Source: Apostichopus japonicus
Taxonomy: Eukaryota; Echinodermata; Holothuroidea; Aspidochirotida; Stichopodidae
Direction of reading: 5' to 3'
Assembly: GCF_037975245.1 (NCBI RefSeq)
Contig: NC_092563.1
Coordinates: forward strand, 30,655,960-30,719,959
DNA: 64,000 nucleotides
Shown here: piece after piece, positions 1 through 12,480 of the stretch
How the letters are laid out: each line of letters starts with the position of its first letter
Numbering within the stretch: position 1 is the stretch's first letter
The notes under the pieces: generated by a model
Seen by the model: the letters and a program-made list of their open reading frames with translations, nothing else
What the model was told of the DNA's origin: nothing
The model's database searches: none
Position numbers and translations under genes: made by a program

Positions 1-1025
1 TAGATTCACGCCGCTGCCTAAATCCGTTGGGACAAATGGAATTCTCCCCTCCTCTCTCTCCTCTTTGAAATCCTATGCATATCACTGTATTCACCACTTT
101 ATAGCAACTGTTTGAATTCATTTTGATCAATGTTTAGATGCTATTCTATTCAACAAAGTTATATGACCTAGTTAATTAACTAAAATGAAGGCCTAACGAA
201 GCTTCCTTTCAAATTATTGTATGGTTGAAAATTTGATATTTTCCAATTTGTATTTTACGTTGATTAATTAATTTAATACTAATGTTTAAGTAATTTTGTT
301 TGGGCACTGAATTGCTGAGAAGTTAATGTAATCATTCCTATTTTTTTAAGTAATATTAATATTAGGGAGAACAAAATATAGGAGAGAGTTTTAGTTTTAT
401 CAAGTGTGGTCTTAATTTGATAAGTAATTCATTTTCAGTAGCTTTGCTACAAATTACCAACATAATCAAATAAAGTTGCTTTATATCTAGACCAAATAAT
501 AAACACAGACTATTAATGGACATGACTGTCGGCACAAAATATAGTTTTATATTATATGTTAATAGAAAGTTAAAGACCCTTGCTACTGGTCTAGGTTGTA
601 AATTGATACCACTTTCTATGACTTTCATTAAATTCACTTTAGTTATTAAATACTAGAACATGGCTAAACACCTTCTGATAACATTCATGGTGTTTAACTG
701 AAAGTTCTACTACTAATGAGTAGTTCATGTGCAGTCCAGAATTGATTTGACTGTTTTTGAGGGGTGTCTCTTCTTTCAGCCCAAAAATAATCATTTGGGT
801 GGCAGTCTGTGTGTGAGTGTGTGTGTGTGTGTATGGGAGGTCAAGCAGCTTGGCGGGAGAGGAGGAATACCCCTGTCAGCCCCAAAAACTTAATTTGAGT
901 GGCATTCAGCCGGTTTGTGGGGGGGGGGGGGGGAGGTGAAGCAGCATTGTTTTGGGGATGCAGGGGTAAGAGGGAATATCCCATCCTCTACTGGCCATTA
1001 TCTTAGATGGCCAACCTTCTTGAAA
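1..1025. other. AT-rich non-coding stretch with a ~100-bp imperfect duplication
   Basis: No convincing gene is seen. Two imperfect tandem copies of a roughly 100-bp segment lie at about 777-868 and 876-985; both start with a CAGCCC(C)AAAAA motif, share a (T/G)GGTGGCA-like core and end in a purine-rich GGAATA stretch. A (TG)n run lies near 807-832 and a poly-G run near 918-933. Confidence 0.5.
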
Positions 1026-1256
1026 CTAACTGACTATTAGGGATCTAGAATTGACTCCATTCAAGGATCCAGCATTCTTGGTTCCAGAAATTCTTCCATT
1101 TTTAGCTCTATGAATGGTCCTATTCAATGATTCAGTATTTGTCCTGTGTGAAAGCCTTTTCAAAGATGGGTCTATATTTAGTTGGCCAAATATTTTAGAG
1201 CTGATAGGCAATATGAGCTTAGTTCCCCATGGCAGATCCACATCAGGCAAATCCAT
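1026..1256 (-). CDS. candidate host exon, unrecognised
   Basis: An open frame of about 76 codons reads in the minus direction and ends at a TAG at 1026-1028. Composition is protein-like rather than low-complexity, with a Pro/Asp-rich start (DLPDVDLPWGTK) and a basic, Ser/Asn-rich end. A possible acceptor AG lies just upstream of the ATG, but the pyrimidine tract is poor. No family is recognised. It could be a terminal exon or chance. Confidence 0.25.
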   Translation of the reverse strand: MDLPDVDLPWGTKLILPISSKIFGQLNIDPSLKRLSHRTNTESLNRTIHRAKNGRISGTKNAGSLNGVNSRSLIVS

Positions 1257-1481
1257 TGTGTCAAAACCTTTACTTATTTACATCCAAGTGAAAAGCTAAT
1301 ATATCTGACAAAATACATTTTCATGGTCATGACGATGACTCCATTTCCTGTTAAAACTCATACTCTGATGCTCAACTATGAATTAATGACAATTCCATAA
1401 GAGATGGCGCTCTTCTGGTTTGTAATTCCAGACACATTTATATTTACTGTGTATATGTCGTTTACCTATGGGTGTTTTCTA

Positions 1482-1700
1482 CTAATAATAATAATAATAA
1501 ACAGTTCTTATTAAGCGCCCGTAACAGAAGTCTCAGGGCGCTTTACAAATAAAAAGGTCAGAAAATACATAAAGAATACAAGTCAAACACACAGCAAAAG
1601 AAGCATATGACCGAATATGTACAGATATATACAGATTAACACTAGGATAGAAAGTAGCAGAGACAGGCAACAACAGATCATGATGCTGCATGCAGTGCAA
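1482..1700 (-). repeat. reverse-oriented retroelement 3' tail with (AAT)n
   Basis: A run of AAT trinucleotides at about 1482-1501 is followed by TTAAGCGCCC and GGGCGCTTTAC. On the minus strand this reads as a GCGC-containing 3' end with an (ATT)n tail, the same style as the LINE tail at 10.75-10.82 kb. The left boundary is clear and the right one is approximate. Confidence 0.5.
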
Positions 1701-4162
1701 ATGATCTAACTAACCATGCATCCATTATCCAACCAAAATTTCAACACTTGTGCAGAGATAGGGATGGAATGAGAAGGAGATGGAGAGGAGTGATAACATC
1801 ATCATCAATCCACTTTTTTCTAACATTTCTGCTTTTTTCCAGAAATAAATTAATGGATCATAAAGATAGCCACAAGAATAATAAATAAGGCTTTTGCTTG
1901 TGAGAAAGAATTAAGACAATTGAATAACCTCAATACTGGGCATAACTGGTGTGAACCATTCTAACCAACTTTGAACAAACTCAATTATCAAATTTGTGGT
2001 CCAAGTAATTTTTTGAAATGCATTAGAAACCATAAGGAGTATGTCAAATGGTTGTACCTCCTACATGTCTTCAACTGAGGAGCATGCAAACAACCAGTGG
2101 ATATTATGAGGCTTTGGTTCTTACACACAATTTAAAATACTCCTAAATCCTGAATTACGGAAGTACAATAATGCCAAAATACCAAGTTTTAACTAAACAC
2201 AAACTTCATGATGCAATAAGTGACAGATAAGTTCAAAAAAATTACTTGAAAACTAGAAAAACTAATATTTAACAACTGGGTAGAGCAAGGGGAACATAGA
2301 GTACAAAATAAAACCACAAAGCACTTATGCCACTTAAAGTAATTAGAGAATGGGAAGCTTTTTTTTTTTTTTTTTTTTTGTACCTTACTACTGTATGTAG
2401 TAACTAACCCCAAAGCACTTTTCAAACATTTAGTCATTGCTGAACTAACAGGCAATTCATAGCTTTTAGAGGGCGCTTGACTTTTTAAAATCTCACTACA
2501 CTTTATGCCCTACACTCTATAAGATACATGCTTATTGCCACCTGTGAGAGTGTCAACGGGCGCCTTCAAGCCCCTCATTAACGATAAGATGGATAATTTG
2601 TTACTTTTTATGTTGCTAAATAAATCTGGCAAAACTTTTATGCAGATAGCCTAATTAGATTTTTAAATACACAACTAGTACTGGGAAATAACCTTTAAAT
2701 ATTGCACCATATTACATCTAGGAGCTTTATGAAATCCACACATTTTGGACCCCTCTCCTTAGACCCCACCCACAGGTTTCCCCAACCCCCCCCCCCTTTC
2801 AGACATCAAATCTTGCCCTTGCATGTCTGAATATTATTCCTCTTACAGTAGTGTAAACACTAAGTAAGGTACTATGTACCTGCATTTATCTTGCAGCTTG
2901 GTCATGGAAAGAAATAGCATTTTGCCCTAGTCTGTAATCACTGGTCAGAGAAATTATTCTTTGCACACTGACACAATCTTTCTGTATATAAACCACATAA
3001 CTTGCAGTATCCCTTAGTAAGCTACTATTTATGATCAACCTATTCAAAAGTCCTCTCTTTTTCATTCTTTTTGTTTCTTTCTCCTCTTTTGTCTCCTTTT
3101 TTCTGTTTTGCCAAAGATTTGCATTAAATCACTTCTAAATGACCTTTCACTAAAACAGCAAGAAGATGATAATAACCTCCTTTCTTAAGTTCCTGAACTT
3201 TTGAGGTTGTAGAGGTCAAATTTTGAGACCATATTTCAGCCAGTGATACTCCACAGTAAAGAAATATTTATTCTTTGTCTTGTATTCCAGAGACCAGCTG
3301 CTGTCAGAAACCAGTTGCCGTGAGCAACATTTGAACTGCTGCTGCTGCTGCCTATAGTAGTGCCCTTTTAACATGAGATGCATTAGCAGTATTCAACAGA
3401 CCAGATGTGCTGCTATGGTCCAAAAGGATAAACAATCCCCAAATGTATAAGTAGCAGATTGTATTGTCTGCTGCTGGAGAGAGACTATATAGCTAAAGTT
3501 TGGGAAATTTAGCACTCTGGGAATTATAAACAGATCAAATGAGTTGTGTAAAAATGAGGAGAACTTTGACTTCTCAATTGAGCTTGTCATCACTGAATTA
3601 ACTGAAGGATGTAAGTTTACATAATTTAGAACTTTAATGCACTATCAACATTGGTTATCTAAAATAACATACATCCTTTATGAACAATGATCATATTGAA
3701 CAACGAACAGTGGTTATATAAAAAAAATTAGCATTGCATTGTAATAAACAATCATTTAAAATGCAAGTACAGAAAAATGGAGGTGGTAAGAGGAGTGTGG
3801 GGTAAGGGGAGGGGAAGGGGGGTTGATTACTTTACCTTTGAAGAAAACTATTTAAACAAATTCCCACTGATAAAAGTTTGAATAAATCTGATATAGCTAC
3901 ATTTTAACATGTTACATTTGAAACCCATATTCTAACCATTTTCCTTTCCTCACGTTACTTATTCACTTCTTTTTGCAAGATAACCACAAGTAATGAAAAT
4001 TTGGAATACAATTTGTGTTCCTGGTGCTCTAAGTACTATACATTTTGTGTGCATGATGTATGTGATACCACCATTCATGCATGATTCTTGACCCTTAAAG
4101 GTAACAATGAATTTCCCTTTAAAGTTGAATCACTACCACAACTAATCATCAATTTTATCTAC
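1701..4162. other. non-coding, no feature resolved
   Basis: AT-rich sequence with a poly-T run at about 2359-2379 and a short poly-C run near 2787. No coding exon, RNA gene or transposon ends could be supported. Confidence 0.4.
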
Positions 4163-4360
4163 CAACATGCTGTAGGGCCAGCTACATTTATATGGACTTT
4201 GTAATGGGGAGAAATATCATTCTCCCAAGATGAAAACACCTGGTTTAAATTTTTACCAGAGCTGTAAACCACAATATTAAAGACCACTCTCTCATCTGGC
4301 ACAGCAGTAACACTGGATATGTAATTAAGTTTTTCTACAGACTCCCCGCTTGGCTTAGGA
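4163..4360 (-). CDS. candidate host exon, unrecognised
   Basis: A minus-strand open frame has amphipathic, beta-rich composition (for example VVFNIVVYSSGKN). It is bounded upstream by an AG at 4361-4362 after a T-rich tract and downstream by a possible GTAGAT donor at 4162-4157; without that donor it stops at a TAG at 4159-4161. No domain is recognised. The protein-like composition supports it, while the weak donor counts against it. Confidence 0.35.
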
Positions 4361-5026
4361 CTGGTGACAGTCACAAAAAACTATCATCTGTTTGAGCTTG
4401 TGTGAGTACTCCTAGCTTTCAGGTAAAGTTGAATGAAATTCAATACAAGAGCTGTTCAAAATGTCTACATCAGATAACGCTTGTACAGAAAAAATAGAAT
4501 GTATAAATCACTCAATGCCTCTTCAAAAGTGAAGTGCACTTGTAACCAATGTATATTTCATCACAAAGTGACCCTTTTCTTAGGATTCATTGTGAGATAT
4601 GGTTAGGAAGACAAGTGTTTTTTTACAACCTCCTGTTCATGAAAAGTTTCTCATTTAGAGGAGGATACAATATTTCATTCTATATCAAAATGTTTACAGT
4701 CATCTAAAGAGAACATCTTATCAAGAAACAGTAGAACTGAGAATTAAATTAGAAACAATGAACATACCAATCTCTAACCCTACACTCGTTTTTGGTACTA
4801 TTTGTCTAGTTAATAATCCCACAATCACCACAATAAACTTTTTTCGTCAAACTTTTTGCCAATTTGCAATTTGCCAAAATGAGAAAAAAAATGCAGGCTA
4901 CACAATACACTTAAAGCTGGACTCTGTACATCTGGACTCTGTTCAATGTGTCCTTTAAACAGCTCACTCTGGACAGAAAAGTTATTTGAGGGGGCTGGGG
5001 AAGGGAGAGGAGTGAGTCAGACATTA

Positions 5027-7486
5027 CGGTACTGTTTTCGCTTAACGCCTGTTTAAATTCCACGAATTTCGACGATTTTTATCGAAATTTATCGAATTTT
5101 ATCGAAATTTATCGATTTTCAACGATTGGGATTTTAAGTTACTGCGTTCGTTGATTTTTCAACGATGCGTTGAAAATGAATTTTCAACGAAATGCGAGGT
5201 CAAACTGTGGCTTCGCGGAATGTTGAAAATTGCGTAAAATCGTTGAAAAATTCCCAATACAGTCGTTTGCATTAACTTTATGACATCATGATCAGCAACC
5301 ATTCGTAAAAGAAGTCGATGAAAACGAATCAATGAAATGAAAAGTATAGGCGCTCACTGGTCTAGCCAGTGTTTTTCCGCGATCGCGGAATATTGTGGTA
5401 AAATGTGTAGAACATAAAATCTTGAAAAGGGAAAAACACGCAATTTGTTTTACCGTCACGATAAATAGTTCAAAAATTATCGCGATATTTCGATAATTAC
5501 GATAATTTTTGGAGGGGACATTCACAGAGAATATCTGAAAAACCTTACGATATTTTTCACAAATATTGATGCTTAGATAAGTGCTTCCTCACAATCAACG
5601 AGCCGCCCCAAAATTCGCTCCGCTTACGTAAAACTTCTATATATATAACACATGGAAAATCACACATAATTCCCACTGACATTGGTCACAGAACATAAGT
5701 AGGTCATCGACATTCGAACTTGCCCAAGTTCATCGCACCATGGGAACGACACAACACATTGAACACGATGTTACATTTTCCCACCATCTGGACGCCGAGT
5801 GTAAATTTTGGTGTAATATGCAAATTATGAATGGTACTGTGCTATGCTACGCGGTTAAAACTTAACCTATTGCGACACAAATTTTGGGAAGCTGTTGTTG
5901 AAGTAACTTTTGTATCAAATGTAAAGTACTTTATGGCACGTGACGTCGCTGAAATCGGAGGCTGCTAAAACCAGTTTCAACTTGATTTTTACAACCCATC
6001 GCATAACACGTGCGTGCGTAATTTGTTTTCTAAACATGACTTTTAATGAGTAAGCAGGAAAGGTGGGTAAGTTTGCAAAGTTAGGCAAGTTTTTGTTTAA
6101 AATCTTGTGATAGAAAGTTACGATGTTGCCGAAGGCCGAGTTATATAAATTCAGTGATCTGAACTTCTTGTTATTCTGTTATTCTTTTCAGCAATTATTA
6201 CATGAAATGTTCGCAATATTATTGGGCCTAATTAGTAATTAACATAAATTGATTGTCGTCTTGTTGCCTGAATTGCTACCTGTTGGAAAAAACCCTTAAT
6301 TATTGTACTCATAATGTCCTATTTTCATTAATAGTCGAGTGACGGTGCGTCAAAAAAGCCGCGATCTGGAAACAACTTTTAAACGTTTAACCGACCGGCA
6401 GCGATCCGGTTAAACGGTTAGCGAAATATCCGTTAGGTCACACCCTTACTTCACAGCAAGTATTTCATCTCCGACACGCAAATATTTAACAGTATGCAAA
6501 TTAACAGGTGCCGCCGTGCAGTGCAAAGTATGATGCGGCATCAAAACAAAACAAGGTCTAGGGGAATATCCAGGTGCCGAGGGCCGCGCACATAGTGGAC
6601 AGCTCATTTCTGCAAGGATTGAGCTCACACGTGCTTAGCAAGGCACCTGGGAGACTGCCTTGCCAGTGTGTACAATGAGTTGTTATGGTGAGCGTTCCAG
6701 TAACTTATTTTATTGTGAAACAGTAACCTACTTTATTGTGAAACAATGAGGGGGAGGGGTGGGGTTAGAACCGTGTTTGTACTGCAATGCGTTTTGGTGA
6801 CTTGACCACGTGCTTCTTTACAGGATCTGTATACTGCAAAGTTAGTCAGGGAACTGGGGCCCATCGTGTGTTTTTTTTATCTGTAATTACAACTAAACTG
6901 TGTAAAGAATTTCTTCAGTACTGTACTTTTAAAGTGCAAATCAAAGGCTTATATAAAGATCGATTTTCTTTTGTTACGGATTGAACATGATTAAGTATTA
7001 CAGTGAAAGATATCTTCTGACGGAACCTGCGCTTACAAAAGACTTTTCCCGCAAATACTTGCACTTTAATTAATGCGGTATAAGACAAAAGGAAGAGCTC
7101 TGTAAAATGTGGTTTTTGGCAATAAGGGAGATCGGTTTATGTAGATATTACATAAACGTACATCTAGTAACCACGCCGTCATGGACTAAGAAACCACATT
7201 TACTTCGTCTGTAATATTCTTCAACTTCTGGCATTGTCAGAGAAACGACTGCGGTTATTCTAAAGACTAAACGAAACTCACAACCAGCAGATGTCTCGAG
7301 TTACGTTTGCGGTTTTGTTCGCGATAATTTTCGTTGAAATTTCGTTGAGAATCCTGTTCGTTTCGGTCTTAAATTTTCGACGATTTTTATCGTTTTTTAT
7401 CGATTTTTATCGAAGTTTATCGATTTTTATCGAAATTTGACGATCGTTGAACTTTTTTCAACGGGCGTTAAGCGAAAACAGTACTG
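5027..7486. mobile_element. Tc1/mariner-like inverted-repeat transposon, non-autonomous
   Basis: Termini are near-perfect inverted repeats: the left end reads CGGTACTGTTTTCGCTTAAC and the reverse complement of the right end reads CAGTACTGTTTTCGCTTAAC. Both ends are flanked by TA (5025-5026 and 7487-7488), as expected for Tc1/mariner superfamily insertion. Both subterminal regions (about 5060-5130 and 7375-7445) carry iterated ATCGA/TTTATCG motifs. No transposase frame is seen in the 2.46 kb, so it is probably mobilised in trans. Superfamily assignment rests only on the TA duplication and the repeats. Confidence 0.65.
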
Positions 7487-7716
7487 TATCTGTCCAGAGA
7501 AAACTTTTTAAGGATCATTGTAAAGTTGTGCGGAACAAAATTCCTGTTGCAAGGAGAAATTATTATGCTCCTATTATTGCTGATACATCATCTCCTTGAG
7601 TTCTTTTCAAGACTGTTGATTATCTTTCAAATAAACAGAAGTGTGCCATCCTGCAGAACTATTCCTGCCATACTGAGTTATCTGAGAGATTCTCCCTTTA
7701 TTTTTCCAAGAAGATC

Positions 7717-9126
7717 TTGGAACTTTGTACTTTGTTAAATCGTGAAAGCCTTCATCTATCTGCAAATTGTTTGACTGAGCCATCGCCTGCATCTTCGTTT
7801 GACAGTTTCTCTGAAGCTACTGAAGATGAAATACTGAAAAAAATTATCACGAACTCTCCATCAAAATCATGTATGCTTGATCCGCTGCCAAAATGGTTAG
7901 CTAAAGGTTGTTCAACAGAACTCATTCTTCTCATCACAAATATTGTCAATACTTCCATATCAACAGGAACTGTACCTGATTCCTTTAAGGTTGCTCATGT
8001 GACTCCTGTACTTAAAAAGAACAGCTTAGATAGAAACTGTTTAAATAATTATCGCCCTACTTCGAACTTGAGTTTCGTTTCAAAGGTTTTTGAAAAGACA
8101 GTTTTATCTTGCTTAATGGATTATCTTACACAGGAGAATCTTCTCGAACCATACCAGTCAGCTTATAAGTCTGGTCACAGTACGGAAACTGCCCTCAATG
8201 CAGTTCATAATTTAATTAAAACCCAGCTTGATGAAGACTGCTTTGTCCTTTTAGTTCTTTTAGACTTATCATCAGCTTTTGATACAGTGAATCATTCCAT
8301 ATTGTTAGAAAGACTGCAGTCAAAGTATAGATTATGTGGTACTGTTCTATCCTGGTTCAATTCTTATATTACTGAGCGTTATCAACAGGTGAAAATTGAT
8401 GTTCTTTCGTCTCCTCGTCCATTAGTTGCTGGTGTTCCACAGGGCTCTGTACTTGGACCTGTTCTTTTTTCTTTGTATCTTGTGTAGTTAAGTGATGTTA
8501 TTCGGCACCATGGTGTTCATTTCCATCATTATGCGGATGATACTCAATTACTTCTTGCTTTCGATAAGGATGATGTGCCAAATGCTTTTCATAAAATGGA
8601 AACCTGTATAAGTGCTGTAAACACTTGGCTTACAACTAAAGAGTTGAAACTTAACTGTGATAAAACAGAGTTTATTGTTTTTCGATCTCATTTCTCTGAA
8701 GTTATACTTAATTTTCCACCACTTACTGTTGGTAAAGACACTATTTATATCTCTTAGACTGTTAGAAACCTTGGTGCATATTTTGAGCAGACCATGTCAC
8801 TTGAAAATCATGTTACTAATCTCTGTCATTTTGTTAATTGGCAACTGAGGAAAATCAGTCTGATGAGGAATTACCTTCATAATAAGACTTGTGAGATACT
8901 GGTCCATGCGTTTGTGTCATCAAAGCTTGACTTTCTAAATTCACTTTTATTTGGTCTTCCTGATTCGACCATCCGGCAACTTAAAAGATCCAAAACACCG
9001 CTGCCCGTATTGTGAAAAGGAAGAGAAGAAAATGCTGAACCACTCCACTTCTGAAGGAACTTCATTGGCTCCCTATCACCTACAGAATTCAGTATAAACT
9101 ACTTCTTCTCACCTTTTGTGCTCATC
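7717..9126 (+). pseudogene. LINE reverse transcriptase, degraded
   Basis: The frame 7717-8487 contains the RT core: an NNYRP motif, the LDLSSAFDTVNH catalytic block and the GVPQGSVLGP block. It then meets a TAG at 8485-8487. Reading continues in the same sense with the FHHYADDTQLLL catalytic block near 8520, a second stop at 8755-8757 and a frameshift near 8990. Order and motifs fit the RT domain of CR1/Jockey-type ORF2. No endonuclease domain is visible upstream, consistent with 5' truncation. It is not functional in this copy. Confidence 0.85.
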
Positions 9127-9134
9127 ATCTGGAA

Positions 9135-10481
9135 TAGGGTTGTGCGGGATCCCGGTAGTCAAGTGAATCCCGGTATCCCGATCCCGGTATTGACTAATCC
9201 CGATCACAGTGCAATGTGTAACTACTACCGGTATTGGGAAAACAACCGGTTATTACATTCGTTTCGGTATCATTCCCGGGAATCCCGGACATAATAAAAA
9301 TATCTACGTGTTACTATTTGAAATAAAGAAAACAAAACACGATTTTTTCTGGTTTCTGTGTTCTTAGTTTGAATAATATCTGATCAACTTACGTACTGGC
9401 CTAGACTAGGCTATATATTAACAAATCAACTTTTCACGTAGTAATTTGGACCTAGGCTACAATAAATATCGAACGTTACTTGCGCTCAACATGTTACGGG
9501 ACCTCAAAGTTATTCTGCAATTTTCGTTATTTATTCTTCCTTCAAACGATGATTGTCAAGGTTCCCATGTACAAAATCTTACCCTTATGCATTTCACCTT
9601 ATTTTGTTATAATAATTTTAACGATTTTATAAATTTTGAGACAAAACCGCAGGGAGTATATCCAGTTTAAATCCATCTTCGCACGGGACTGTATATTATT
9701 ATAGCCTAGGATACGGTACTGGTACACAGCAGTGCAGTACTTGAGATTTTGATGCTGTAATGAAATGGATTCGTTTATTAATGCGGGGGGTTCCACGATG
9801 TCATTTATATTTATCTTTCGCTACTTTTTTAATTTTTAAGAACTTTTGTACGAAAGATTGATATTGCACGTATTCAAAGTATATTTCCTGGAGTAAACAA
9901 CAGCCGATTAACGATAAAAATAAATCTGTACTATTCTTATGTATGTAGTTTGTAATCCCGTATTTACGTAGCCCCTATGTTATATTCTAATTGTCTGAAG
10001 TTCCAAACACGTGGTGACTTGTTGATAGTTAAAAACTTTTCATTGTGAACTTTTGAACTTGAAGGGGTTGCCCTTTTCCAATATCACGGAATAGTGGGGA
10101 AATCCCAATTTATGTTTGTGTACGGATTACAAGTTTAATCCACGTGCGAACGTGTTAATCTAATATCGTACGTCGAGTGTGAATGAAGGATGGTGTGGGT
10201 TGCTTTTTTTCCAAGGTTTGTGCTTTTCTTTTGGAAGTGTATGTTAAAAAACAAAGGCCCTAATATAGCGTGTTATTTAAAAAAAAATTTTTATAAACGT
10301 GCGTGTAAGAGTATGTACATAGCCTAGGCTATGCATATTGAATGTATGACATTGACAGTCTCGTAACTAAGTGCTTTGAACCGTAGATGAAAGTTGAGGA
10401 AAATACCGGTTGTAGTTACGATACCGGTATTCATGTTGCAACACTACCGGTTGTGTGAAATCCGACTACCGCACAACGCTA
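9135..10481. mobile_element. non-autonomous hAT transposon inserted in the LINE
   Basis: The element is flanked by a perfect 8-bp duplication ATCTGGAA (9127-9134 and 10482-10489). Terminal inverted repeats read TAGGGTTGTGCGG at the left end and TAGCGTTGTGCGG as the reverse complement of the right end. Subterminal CCGGTA/TACCGG motifs are iterated at both ends. An 8-bp duplication and such ends are typical of hAT elements. Only short random frames are present, so no transposase is encoded. Confidence 0.8.
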
Positions 10482-10489
10482 ATCTGGAA

Positions 10490-10699
10490 CAGCCTGTGTA
10501 CCTGTCGCAACTTCTCTTGCCATATATTCCAACTCGCACACTTCGTTCCTCCAACAAACTGTATTTAACTGTTCCTAAACCACGCTTAAAGACCTATGGT
10601 TACAGAAGCTTCGAATACTCTGGCTCTTATCTCTGGAACAAGTTACCAGATCACATTCAAACATGCTCTAAACTTTCTACATTCAAAAGTCAACAATAA
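10490..10699 (+). pseudogene. C-terminal part of the LINE ORF2
   Basis: This resumes the LINE reading after the hAT insertion and ends at a TAA at 10697-10699. The P-x-R-x-LRSS motif and the YGYRSF...YLWNKLPDHI block are the conserved C-terminal features of CR1/Jockey-type RT proteins. It is followed by the 3' tail and (ATT)n. Confidence 0.75.
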
Positions 10700-10829
10700 G
10701 ACCCATCTTTTCACTTGTTCTTTTGTAAATTAATTTGCTTTCTTTGTAAAGCGCCTTGAGCAGTGACTTTTGTCTACTGATTAGGCGCTATATAAGTCTC
10801 ATTTATTATTATTATTATTATCCACAATT

Positions 10830-12480
10830 CCCATCGTTAGATATGTTAAAGGATTTTCAGAATTTGACCTCTGGTGACCTCATTTAACATCCATCTATGA
10901 AAAGTATCCATGATTTCTACCATGAGAAATCATGCTTTCAAGGCTTTCAGACCTTGACAAATATTTTAAAAGTACTAAATTTGGCGACGTGACTAAAAAT
11001 TTACTCGCCAAATTTCACTCGCCACTGCCTTCAGGCAGATACATGGTGCTACGTAATTGCACATGTATTGAAAAATTATGTTTCTGTGCAGTGTGACATT
11101 TAAACTTTTTTCCACCAAATGTTAGTGTTGAACATTCTAAGTGCTCCACCAGTATACACTAGGCATATACTATACAGTAGCTAGGTGTACTCCAGTCCTA
11201 AGACTATGCAGTACAGTACCTCACTGCTACTTTGAACCACTACACAATTAGCGCGACTTTGTACATTTTACTAATTAAGCTGCAGATTGATGCGCAAAAA
11301 ATATCGCTATTACTCCATTACACTGCCTAAATCAAAGGGATCTTTAACCCAATGAAAATTTGAGGAAGTAAGAGCATCTATCTTCCAAAATATCCTACCA
11401 GCAACAACAGAAAACTTGTCTCAAAACTCCTTAAATTGTTCTATACTTTGCAAATTATGACTGATAGCCAGTACTAGGAAAATGCCTTAAGAAAAAAGTT
11501 AGATGTTTTGCCATCTGGTATTCTTCACGTTGTTGTGTTAACAAACCCAATTTCACCCAACCGTTGCTGGCCTAGACAACATAAAATTGCTCATAGGCCT
11601 AGTCAGGTTTGTTGAAGTTGTCCCATAATCATAAACGTGACGAAAGTCGAACGCTACTTTTAATGCCTAGCTATGCTGAAACTGGTGGTAGAGCCTGACT
11701 ACACAAATTGAGATCAACAGCCAATCCAGACAAAAGCTTGTGAACTCACTGCCAAACTAAGACCATTTTACACAATTATTTTGAATTGAGATTGGTCATA
11801 GTAAAAGATCTAACTACACAAATTGTTGTTTCTAACGGCGCCTGTTCACAACGAAACCACATACAACCTGAAGTACGACAGAAAACATCCAATAGCGCCG
11901 CTGTACATACAAACATTACACCTTTTTGCATGCAAAGTAAGACTTTCGAGCACCACTTTGAAACCTATGCAAATATGTTCAAGTTGTCAGTTTTGAGTCT
12001 TAGATTCGACGAATGCCCATAAGCTTATTTCCAATGGCCAACAGCCTCCTATTCGTATGAGGCGTAACGCACATGTTATCTGATAGGCTAGTTGGTGGGA
12101 GATACGGTAGCTTAAATGTACAGGGTTTCAACAATTTGGCGTCTGGTGACTCCAAATGACCTTTGACCTCCACAAAATACTAAAGGCTTTGTTTCCTAAA
12201 TGTGGTCCTGTTAGTCACGAAATATGAGATTGCTCCAAGTTTCCCTTCTTGAGATATCGTGTTTACAAGGTTTTCACTATTTGGCCTCTGGTGACCCCAA
12301 ATGACCTTTAACTTCCCCACAAAACAATATGGTTCTTCTACTCAATGTGTTACTCATAAACACCAAATATGAGATTGGTTCCAGCTTCCCTTCGTGAGAT
12401 ATCGTGTTTACACACATACACACACACTCCGCCAGCATGACTGCATAGGTTACGATTATCATCGAAACCAAAAATAGAGT
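10830..12480. repeat. copies of a dispersed TTTGACCTCTGGTGACC-type repeat
   Basis: A partial copy lies at about 10846-10930 and two tandem copies at about 12119-12250 and 12258-12440. Each has the TTTGACCTCTGGTGACC-like motif, then ATGACCTTTGACCTCC, a line about ACTCAATGTG, and GAGATATCGTGTTTACA. The second copy ends in a (CA)n run. The stretch between (10.93-12.12 kb) shows no supported feature. Related copies occur at 29.45-30.24 and 43.8-44.8 kb. Confidence 0.6.

Larger units (their letters stand above)
7500..10820 (+). mobile_element. 5'-truncated CR1-like LINE, split by a hAT insertion
   Basis: A non-LTR retrotransposon fragment runs 7500-9126 and resumes at 10490-10820. It carries reverse-transcriptase motifs in the first part and the conserved LINE C-terminal region in the second. 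The 3' end has a GGCGCTATATAAG motif and an (ATT)n tail at about 10802-10820, typical of CR1-group LINEs. It begins just beyond the right end of the TA-flanked transposon, with no recognisable upstream portion. In-frame stops and frameshifts show it is dead. Confidence 0.8.

Noticed and set aside
1026-1256. Plus-strand frames at 1114-1400 overlapping the candidate minus-strand exon
   Set aside because: Low protein-like quality and no splice sites; the minus-strand frame is better, though itself weak.
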